Shown here in pieces: positions 1 to 5,993 of a DNA stretch of 16,643 nt (position 1 is the stretch's first letter; each line of letters starts with the position of its first letter). Under the pieces are notes generated by a model. It did no database searches. It was not told the origin of the DNA and saw only the letters and a list, made by a program, of their open reading frames with translations. The stretch covers positions 1 through 16,643 of the forward strand of contig CAKORS010000019.1 in the NCBI GenBank assembly GCA_934101605.1. The letters run 5' to 3'. The stretch comes from an uncultured Bacilli bacterium (lineage in GTDB: Bacteria > Bacillota_I > Bacilli_A > RF39 > UBA660). A program made the translations under genes and the position numbers.

Positions 1-1053
1 ATTTAGAATTTCTTTTATTCTTTCAATATATTCTTCTTCACTTTTTACAATAAATCCATCATATTTATCAGTTACTATATCTAAAAAACTAGGATCATTA
101 ATACAAATAACAGGTAAAGAAGCAGCCATAGCCTCAATTAAAGTAAGACCTTGAGTTTCAAAAGTAGAAAATGATGCAAATATTGAAGAAATATTATAAT
201 ACTTACCAACATATTTATTTTCAACTCTACCAGTAAAAATAATATTATCAGAAAGATCAAGCTCTTTTGTTAATAACTTTAATTTTTCCTCTTCAGGTCC
301 TCCTCCAACAATTATCATTTTAATATTCTTATTAAAATGAGTTAAACCTTTCATCATTCTTATAAGAGCTTGAATATTTTTTTCAAATCCCAATCTTCCA
401 ACCCATAAAATAACAAAATCATTCTTATTTATTCCTAGTTCTTTTTTTAACTTTTCTAAATCATTACTCTTATAATTTTCTTTATGTAAATAATCAGTAT
501 TAATTCCATTCGGTATAACATTTATATTTTGATTAACATTATATTTATCTTTCAAAAGAATATAAGGCTTTCTACCAGGAGTAATAACCTCATTAACACT
601 TTTTGTTAAAAAAGACGTTACAATAAACTTAGCTCCTTTTTGTCCTATTCTCTTTAAATGTCCCTTTGTAATATAATCTACACATTGTTCATACATAGTA
701 TGCATAGTATGAACAACAGGAATGCCTAATTTTTTTCCCATAGATTTTCCAAACATTCCGATTCTTGCCTCAGTATGAGTATGAATAATATCAAGATTTA
801 AATCTTTGACCATTTTTATAGCCTTATAAGGATAAGTAACTCTAAAATAATAATCATACATTCCTTTAGGGGTAGGAATACCTGGAATACTTATTAAATT
901 TCCTTCCCTTTTATAATCTTTATTTAAAGCATTTATACTAATAATAAAAACTTCACAACCATTTAACTCTAATCCCTGTCTCAATGAATCAACCGCAGTC
1001 ACAACTCCACTAACATAAGGAAAATAAACATCAGTAAAAATTCCAACTCTCAT
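1..1053 (-). CDS. GT4-family glycosyltransferase, probably diacylglycerol glucosyltransferase-like (3' end outside window)
   Basis: The first 351 residues are visible, running off the left edge without a stop. The N-terminus (MRVGIFTDVYFPYVSGV) is the glycine-rich start of a GT-B fold. Around residues 95-120 comes HTHTEARIGMFGKSMGKK followed by PVVHTMHTMYEQ, a combination I know from bacterial diacylglycerol glucosyltransferases (alMGS type). The C-terminal half has the GT4 EX7E motif (FETQGLTLIEAMA), which binds the nucleotide-sugar donor. Expected role: transfer of glucose from a UDP-sugar to diacylglycerol at the inner membrane face, making glycolipid or a lipoteichoic-acid anchor. The acceptor is inferred from similarity; another GT4 acceptor is possible. 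The start is fixed by GGAGGA five to six bases upstream. An extended -10 promoter and a perfect inverted repeat lie just upstream. Family members are usually around 400 residues, so only a short tail should be missing. Confidence 0.85.
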   Translation of the reverse strand, partial: MRVGIFTDVYFPYVSGVVTAVDSLRQGLELNGCEVFIISINALNKDYKREGNLISIPGIPTPKGMYDYYFRVTYPYKAIKMVKDLNLDIIHTHTEARIGMFGKSMGKKLGIPVVHTMHTMYEQCVDYITKGHLKRIGQKGAKFIVTSFLTKSVNEVITPGRKPYILLKDKYNVNQNINVIPNGINTDYLHKENYKSNDLEKLKKELGINKNDFVILWVGRLGFEKNIQALIRMMKGLTHFNKNIKMIIVGGGPEEEKLKLLTKELDLSDNIIFTGRVENKYVGKYYNISSIFASFSTFETQGLTLIEAMAASLPVICINDPSFLDIVTDKYDGFIVKSEEEYIERIKEILN

Positions 1054-1068
1054 ATATCCTCCATAAAA

Positions 1069-1090
1069 AATGATATTACCTAATATCATT
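1069..1090. repeat. Perfect 10+2+10 inverted repeat, possible operator
   Basis: AATGATATTA (1069-1078) is the exact reverse complement of TAATATCATT (1081-1090), with CC between. It overlaps the downstream edge of the -10 box and covers the predicted transcription start of the glycosyltransferase gene. Because transcription would begin inside it, a protein-binding DNA palindrome is more likely than an RNA hairpin. The protein is unknown. Confidence 0.55.
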
Positions 1091-1115
1091 ATATCAAAAG
1101 TATATATAAGTTCAA
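1088..1115 (-). promoter_or_regulatory. Promoter of the glycosyltransferase gene
   Basis: On the minus strand TTGAAC (1110-1115) and TATAAT (1088-1093) are 16 bases apart. The -10 is preceded by TGA, giving an extended -10 (TGATATAAT). Transcription should start near 1081, leaving a short leader before the GGAGGA site. Confidence 0.6.
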
Positions 1116-1140
1116 TAATAATTATTACAAACTTTAATCT

Positions 1141-1169
1141 AACAAAAAAAGACTTTCTTTCAAGTCTTT
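1141..1169 (-). terminator. Rho-independent terminator after tRNA-Arg
   Basis: An 8-bp stem, AAAGACTT (1148-1155) with AAGTCTTT (1162-1169) and a 6-base loop, is followed on the minus strand by a run of seven Ts. It ends the HD gene/tRNA-Arg transcript. Confidence 0.75.
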
Positions 1170-1182
1170 CTAAAATCCTAAG

Positions 1183-1259
1183 TGGCGTCCTCGATTGGAA
1201 TCGAACCAACGACCTATTGCTTAGGAGGCAATTGCTCTATCCTACTGAGCTACGAGGAC
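1183..1259 (-). tRNA. tRNA-Arg(CCU)
   Basis: A complete 77-nt cloverleaf on the minus strand. The acceptor arms GTCCTCG/CGAGGAC pair perfectly, the D arm is GCTC/GAGC, and the anticodon loop CTCCTAA gives anticodon CCT, which reads AGG. The T arm is GTTGG-TTCGAAT-CCAAT. The discriminator is G and CCA is encoded. Only six bases separate it from the stop of the upstream HD gene and no promoter fits in that gap, so it is probably processed from the same transcript. Confidence 0.96.
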
Positions 1260-1265
1260 AAAAGA

Positions 1266-1748
1266 TTATCTAAGTAATCCTATAAGTAGAAAAAATCCTA
1301 ACTTTATAGCATACCTAAATTTCTTAACATCCCCTTGTACTCTTTCTTTTATAGAAATAACATCATCAATAGCATTAACAACTACACTTTCCTTATATTT
1401 TGGTAATTTACCTCCAACAGGAAACATGTGAGAAGCTATAATATTTTCTTCCAAAGGACTTAAATTACATAGCTTACTAGCATTTTTTAAAGCAACTTTA
1501 TAATGTTTTACCATCTTAGTTCTATTTTTAGTAAAATCATTATCAAAATAGAAATCATGTAAAACAGCAGCCCTTGTGGCACTTACATAATCCAAACCTA
1601 ACTTTTTACAAACTTTATATGTTTTATAAGAAACATCTATCAAATGTTGATATCTATTTGAATTATGATGATGTCTCTCATTTACTAACTTCTTAAATTT
1701 TCTGTTTGAGATAATTTTATCTATAATCTGTAAATATTCTGTTTCCAT
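1266..1748 (-). CDS. HD-domain phosphohydrolase-like protein
   Basis: 160 residues with the metal-binding pattern of the HD superfamily: His35, the His64-Asp65 doublet in AAVLHDFYFD, His107 in ASHMFP and an Asp pair at about 128-129 in NAIDDVIS. These are expected to bind one or two divalent metals and hydrolyse a phosphate ester. The substrate cannot be read from the sequence. The 'LEENIIASHMFP' segment resembles small uncharacterised HD hydrolases of Firmicutes. The start is supported by AGGAG eight bases upstream, and the promoter overlaps the terminator of ftsZ. The tRNA-Arg gene follows after six bases. The fold assignment is firm; a specific function is not. Confidence 0.8.
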   Translation of the reverse strand: METEYLQIIDKIISNRKFKKLVNERHHHNSNRYQHLIDVSYKTYKVCKKLGLDYVSATRAAVLHDFYFDNDFTKNRTKMVKHYKVALKNASKLCNLSPLEENIIASHMFPVGGKLPKYKESVVVNAIDDVISIKERVQGDVKKFRYAIKLGFFLLIGLLR

Positions 1749-1769
1749 AAATTAACTCCTAACGCACAC

Positions 1770-1798
1770 ATTCTACCACAAAATGAAAAAAAAAGCAA
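1770..1798 (-). promoter_or_regulatory. Promoter of the HD gene and tRNA-Arg
   Basis: Minus-strand TTGCTT (1793-1798), a 17-base spacer and TAGAAT (1770-1775), with an upstream TG giving an extended -10. The -35 lies inside the downstream arm of the ftsZ terminator, so the terminator's T-run is the promoter spacer. Confidence 0.5.
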
Positions 1799-1817
1799 AC
1801 TTTGGAAAAAGTCTGCT
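1785..1817 (-). terminator. Rho-independent terminator of ftsA-ftsZ
   Basis: Minus-strand stem AGCAGACTT/AAGTTTGCT (1809-1817 with 1794-1802, one G-T pair), a 6-base loop, then nine Ts. It lies 10 bases beyond the ftsZ stop. Confidence 0.8.
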
Positions 1818-1826
1818 AGAAGTTTA

Positions 1827-2909
1827 TTAAAATTTATGCATAAAATCTGGTATGTCAACTTCTGTAGGTTCAAAATTAGAACCAGTATCAGAATCATCAT
1901 CTATATAACCAGTTTGATTAGGTGTATATCTTTTTGCAGTTCCATTTTCCTTATATAAAGGCTTATTAGCTTTTTTATCAAAACCTGTTGCAATTACTGT
2001 AACAATTACTTCATCATTAAGATTTTCATTGATTACAGCACCAAATATAGTATTGATATCACTATTAGCAGCAGCTCTTACTAACTCATTAGCTTGTTCA
2101 GCTTCAAATAAAGTTAAATTAGAGCCTCCAGTAATATTTATGATAGCATCTGTTGCTCCATGAATAGAAGTTTCCAAAAGTGGTGAAGAAACAGCCTGTT
2201 TTGCAGCTTCAATTGCTCTTTCCTCTCCTACTCCAATTCCTATTCCTATAATAGCATTACCTGATTTTTCCATAACTGATCTTACATCAGCAAAATCTAA
2301 GTTTACAAGTCCAACTACTGCGATTAAATCTGAAATAGATTGAACACCACGTAATAATACGTTATCAACTTCTTTAAACGCATCTAAAAGTGGAGTTGAT
2401 TTATCTATTATCTCTCTTAATCTATCATTTGGTATAACAATTAATGTATCCACATGTTCTTTTAATGCAGCTATTCCTGCAGCAGCATTATCAGTTCTTC
2501 TTTTTCCTTCAAAAGAGAATGGTTTAGTAACTATAGCTACAGTTAAAGCCCCTAAATTTTGAGCTATTTCTGCAATAACTGGAGCTGCTCCTGTTCCTGT
2601 TCCACCACCCATACCACAAGTAATGAAAATCATATCAGCTCCCTTTAAAGCTTCCTCTATCTCTTTCTTAGCTTTAACAGCAGTTTCTTTTCCGATTTCA
2701 GGCTTTGCTCCTGCTCCTAAACCAGTTCCTAACTGTATTTTCTTATCAGCCTTTGAAACATTTAAAACTTGAGAATCAGTATTAACAGCTATAAACTCAA
2801 CACCTCTTACTCCGGCTTCTATCATTCTATTAATGGCATTACCACCGCCACCACCTACACCAACTACTTTTATCTTAGCTAGTTGATCCATCATTGCTAA
2901 ATCAAACAT
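1827..2909 (-). CDS. ftsZ: Cell division protein FtsZ
   Basis: 360 residues, a normal length. FtsZ is the tubulin-like GTPase that polymerises into the Z ring at the division site. The nucleotide-binding glycines GVGGGGGNA lie at 17-25, the tubulin signature GGGTGTGAAP at 101-110, and the NLDFADVRSVM T7-loop region at about 208-218 supplies the catalytic acid for the next subunit. After a short variable linker the protein ends EVDIPDFMHKF, matching the conserved C-terminal peptide that binds FtsA and other division proteins. The SD GGGAGG directly overlaps the TAG of ftsA, so the two are translated as a tight pair. A terminator follows immediately, so this operon contains only ftsA and ftsZ. 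Confidence 0.98.
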   Translation of the reverse strand: MFDLAMMDQLAKIKVVGVGGGGGNAINRMIEAGVRGVEFIAVNTDSQVLNVSKADKKIQLGTGLGAGAKPEIGKETAVKAKKEIEEALKGADMIFITCGMGGGTGTGAAPVIAEIAQNLGALTVAIVTKPFSFEGKRRTDNAAAGIAALKEHVDTLIVIPNDRLREIIDKSTPLLDAFKEVDNVLLRGVQSISDLIAVVGLVNLDFADVRSVMEKSGNAIIGIGIGVGEERAIEAAKQAVSSPLLETSIHGATDAIINITGGSNLTLFEAEQANELVRAAANSDINTIFGAVINENLNDEVIVTVIATGFDKKANKPLYKENGTAKRYTPNQTGYIDDDSDTGSNFEPTEVDIPDFMHKF

Positions 2910-2920
2910 ATTAATCCTCC

Positions 2921-4150
2921 CTAATCAAATAATTTACCAAAAAACTTCCCTATTGTATTATTTCCAATCTTTCTTCTTGTAGACAATAAAGCATCTATGT
3001 CGTCAGATGAAAACATTGAATATTCTTTATCTCTCAAATCCAATTTACTACAAAAATACTTAATAGAACCATAGCAACTAGAAAACCTATTGTCTCTAAC
3101 CCCTACTACTCCTATATTCAATACTGTAGCGCCTCTTACGAACACATCTTCAACTATAGCATTAAAGCCAAGCATCGATGTAACACCACCTGTTACTATT
3201 ATATAACCTATTTTGTCATTTGTTAAGTTATTTAGCTGAATTTTAGCATTTTTAAGCAAATCTATAATTCTCATTTCTATAAGTTCAGATAACTTATATT
3301 GACTTATTTCAACATCATTATCATAAACCTTACATCTATAAACCTCATCATAATCAGCATATTTTCTATTACATACAGCAAAAGTTTCTTTAATAGTTTT
3401 AGCTCTATTTATATCAACACCATAAGTATTAACAATATCAGTATCTATAAATTTACCACCTACTGGTAAAATACATGACTCTTTTATAATACCATCTGAA
3501 AATATTGAAATATCAGTCTTTTCAGTCCCAATGTTAATAACAGCAACCTCTTTCTTATCAAGAGTAGGAGTCTTATTAACATAATAATCAGAACAAGAAC
3601 CCAATGCTATATCCATAACTTCTATTCCTAAACTTTCTATTAAACTTACAACAGAATAAACATTCTTTTTAGGAACCAAAGTTACTATAGCTTTAACTGA
3701 TAAATTATTTCCCTTTTTACCTAAAGGACTTAAAGTTCTTATCTTTTTATCTATTATAAATTCATTAGGAAAAACACTTACAACTTCCATACCAGTTTTT
3801 AAAGATTTAGTCATAGCTCTTTGCATACAACTAAAAATTTGATTACCATTTATTACATTATCTTCTTCTTTTATTATTAAATTACCAGAAGTAGACACTA
3901 TTTCCATATTATTTGAAGGAACAATAGCAATTGCTTTAGTAATCTTAACATTAAGCTTACTTTCAATACTTTTAATTGCTTTCTTTAAAGAAACACTTAA
4001 CATATTTCCGTCAACTATAAGACCTTTTTTAACTCCACTTGCGCTTTCTATAGCAGAAGCCAAAATATTATAAACACCATTAAAACGTTCTGCTACGACT
4101 ATCTTAACAGAGTCAGTTCCTATATCAATACTAGTATAAATATCTCTCAT
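2921..4150 (-). CDS. ftsA: Cell division protein FtsA
   Basis: 409 residues of an actin-like ATPase that tethers FtsZ filaments to the membrane. The N-terminal phosphate-binding motif is TSIDIGTDSVKIVV, phosphate 2 is VINIGTEKTDISIF in mid-protein and the adenosine motif is IIVTGGVTSMLGF near the C-terminus. The last residues (NNTIGKFFGKLFD) form a short amphipathic helix, the usual membrane-targeting sequence. An in-frame ATG two codons upstream (4154-4156) abuts AGAGGG with no spacing. The ATG at 4148-4150 has the proper six-base gap, so it is chosen as the start. The gene lies directly ahead of ftsZ, with 11 bases between the coding regions, and has a strong promoter divergent from that of rnj. 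Confidence 0.95.
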   Translation of the reverse strand: MRDIYTSIDIGTDSVKIVVAERFNGVYNILASAIESASGVKKGLIVDGNMLSVSLKKAIKSIESKLNVKITKAIAIVPSNNMEIVSTSGNLIIKEEDNVINGNQIFSCMQRAMTKSLKTGMEVVSVFPNEFIIDKKIRTLSPLGKKGNNLSVKAIVTLVPKKNVYSVVSLIESLGIEVMDIALGSCSDYYVNKTPTLDKKEVAVINIGTEKTDISIFSDGIIKESCILPVGGKFIDTDIVNTYGVDINRAKTIKETFAVCNRKYADYDEVYRCKVYDNDVEISQYKLSELIEMRIIDLLKNAKIQLNNLTNDKIGYIIVTGGVTSMLGFNAIVEDVFVRGATVLNIGVVGVRDNRFSSCYGSIKYFCSKLDLRDKEYSMFSSDDIDALLSTRRKIGNNTIGKFFGKLFD

Positions 4151-4176
4151 AAGCATCCCTCTAACATTCTAAATAA

Positions 4177-4205
4177 ATTATACATTATTAACAAAAAATT
4201 GACAA
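4177..4205 (-). promoter_or_regulatory. Promoter of ftsA-ftsZ
   Basis: Minus-strand TTGTCA (4200-4205), 17-base spacer, TATAAT (4177-4182): a near-consensus sigma-A promoter. Its -35 is only 15 bases from the -35 of the divergent rnj promoter. Confidence 0.8.
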
Positions 4206-4220
4206 GTAAAACCTTAGTCC

Positions 4221-4249
4221 TGGACAAATTATAAATTTTATAGTATAAT
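4221..4249 (+). promoter_or_regulatory. Promoter of rnj
   Basis: TGGACA (4221-4226), 17-base spacer, perfect TATAAT (4244-4249). The transcript should begin near 4256, leaving about 40 bases of leader with AAAGGAG before the ATG. Confidence 0.8.
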
Positions 4250-4297
4250 TCATATCGGTTGATACGTGTTTTAAATATTTAAGAAAGGAGATAATTT

Positions 4298-5968
4298 ATG
4301 TTCAAACCAGACAAGACTTATGTCTTTGCTCTAGGTGGTTTAGGAGAAGTAGGAAAAAATATGTATTGTATAATGCATAATGAAGAAATTATTATAATAG
4401 ATTCAGGAGTAATATTCCCTGATGAAGAACTAAGAGGAATAGATTATGTATTACCTGATTTTGATTTTCTAAAACAAAATGAAAGAAAAATTAAAACTCT
4501 AATAATCACTCATGGTCACGAAGATCATATAGGTGCTATTCCATTTCTATTACAAAATGTTAATATTCCTACAATATACGCACCAAACCAAGCATATGCT
4601 CTTATAAAAAAGAAAATTGAAGAAAGAAATCTTCCTTATAAAGGATTACGAGCATATACAAGCAAAGATAAATTAAAATATAAATACTTTGAAATTTCAT
4701 TTTTCAGAACTACTCACTCTGTTCCAGATTCTCATGGAATATATATAAAAACACCTAACGGTAATATAGTAGAAACAGGAGATTTCAAATTTGATTTAAC
4801 ACCAATTGGTCCTGTAGCTGACTTTGCAAAAATCAGTGAAATAGGAAAAGAAGGTGTAACATTACTTATGAGCGAATCAACAAATGTTCTTGACGAAGGT
4901 TTTTCAATGTCAGAATCAAAAGTTGACGAAGCTTTAAATGAAGTATTTTCAAAACATCCATATAATAGACTAATAATAGCAACATTTGCATCTAATATAT
5001 ATAGATTAAAACATATTATAGAAACATGTAAAAAATTCAACCGTAAAATATGTATATTTGGTCGTAGTATGGAAAATAATATAAATATTTCAGTCGAAGG
5101 AGGATATATTGAAGCTAGCAATATATTTATAACTCCTGATCAAGCTAATTCTATGAAACCAGGAGAAGTTGTTCTATTATGTACTGGAACACAAGGAGAA
5201 CCTTTAGCAGCATTATCAAGAATAGCAGATGGAACTCATAAACAAATAGGTCTTAAACCAGATGATATAGTTATATTTTCATCAAGTGCAATCCCTGGTA
5301 ACGCCAATAGTATAGCAAATACAATAAATAAACTTTACTTAAAAGGCGTAAAAGTGTATACAACTTCTAATGAAAAAGAAATTCATGCATCAGGTCATGC
5401 CATGACTGAAGAATTAAAATTAATGATAAGACTTACAAATCCAAAATATCTTATGCCAATACATGGGGAATATAGAATGTTAAAAGCTCATGCTAAATTA
5501 GCTCATGACTGTGGTCTTCCAAAAGAAAATACATTTATATTAGATAATGGTAATGTTCTAGAGCTATATAAAGGTAAAATAAGACAAATAGATTCTTTAG
5601 AAGTAGGAGCTATATTTGTTGATGGATCAAGAATTGGTGATATCCAAAGAGCTGTTTTAAATGATAGAAAAATAATGGCTAATGATGGAATATTAGTAGT
5701 AATAGCTAATATAAACATGGAAGAAAAAAAATTAATATCAAAACCAATGATCACAACAAGAGGATTTATTTTAATAAATGAAAATGAAGAATTAATAAAC
5801 AAAATAGAAAATGCAGCACAAAAGAAAATAAAAAAAGAATTAAAAAATAAAAATATAACATATAATGATTTAAAAAATAATGTTACAAAAGAAATATCAT
5901 CATTTATAAAAGAACACACAGGAAGAAAGCCTTTAGTTCTGCCAATAATTTCAAACATAAAAAAATAG
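4298..5968 (+). CDS. rnj: Ribonuclease J
   Basis: 556 residues, full length for RNase J, the metallo-beta-lactamase/beta-CASP enzyme with 5'-3' exonuclease and endonuclease activity in mRNA decay and rRNA maturation. The N-terminus FALGGLGEVGKNMY is typical. The zinc-binding HGHEDH is at 72-77, THSVPDS near 140, ETGDFKFD near 161, and the beta-CASP histidines lie in IHASGHA and MPIHGEYR. All metal ligands are present, so it should be active, like RNase J1. The C-terminal domain after about residue 450 is lysine-rich. The AGAAAGGAG site lies seven bases before the ATG. It is the only protein gene here on the plus strand. The stop codon lies inside the left arm of the bidirectional terminator. 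The sequence alone does not settle a J1 or J2 label. Confidence 0.96.
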   Translation: MFKPDKTYVFALGGLGEVGKNMYCIMHNEEIIIIDSGVIFPDEELRGIDYVLPDFDFLKQNERKIKTLIITHGHEDHIGAIPFLLQNVNIPTIYAPNQAYALIKKKIEERNLPYKGLRAYTSKDKLKYKYFEISFFRTTHSVPDSHGIYIKTPNGNIVETGDFKFDLTPIGPVADFAKISEIGKEGVTLLMSESTNVLDEGFSMSESKVDEALNEVFSKHPYNRLIIATFASNIYRLKHIIETCKKFNRKICIFGRSMENNINISVEGGYIEASNIFITPDQANSMKPGEVVLLCTGTQGEPLAALSRIADGTHKQIGLKPDDIVIFSSSAIPGNANSIANTINKLYLKGVKVYTTSNEKEIHASGHAMTEELKLMIRLTNPKYLMPIHGEYRMLKAHAKLAHDCGLPKENTFILDNGNVLELYKGKIRQIDSLEVGAIFVDGSRIGDIQRAVLNDRKIMANDGILVVIANINMEEKKLISKPMITTRGFILINENEELINKIENAAQKKIKKELKNKNITYNDLKNNVTKEISSFIKEHTGRKPLVLPIISNIKK

Positions 5969-5993
5969 AGGATTGATTAACCTCTATTTTTTG
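5958..5993. terminator. Bidirectional terminator shared by rnj and the adhesin gene
   Basis: A 12-bp perfect stem pairs 5960-5971 with 5981-5992 (core AATAGAGG/CCTCTATT), with a 9-base loop and A/T runs on both sides, so it can stop transcription from either direction. The rnj stop (5966-5968) is in the left arm. The stop of the minus-strand adhesin gene (5977-5979) is in the loop and its last codons are in the right arm. Confidence 0.88.

Noticed and set aside
1070..1273. Plus-strand frame of 67 codons
   Set aside because: It is the antisense of tRNA-Arg and its terminator; the 'DWNRTNDLLLRRQLLYPTEL' string is the usual false translation of a tRNA.
4199..4204. TTGACA as the rnj -35 box
   Set aside because: No -10 at the right distance; TGGACA (4221-4226) with TATAAT (4244-4249) fits better. 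The same bases on the other strand form the ftsA -35.
4732..5121. Minus-strand frame inside rnj
   Set aside because: Lies wholly antisense to a highly conserved gene, with no ribosome site or domain.
5503..5958. Minus-strand hydrophobic frame inside rnj
   Set aside because: Antisense of the Lys/Asn-rich C-terminal part of RNase J, which reads as Phe-rich; no start signals.
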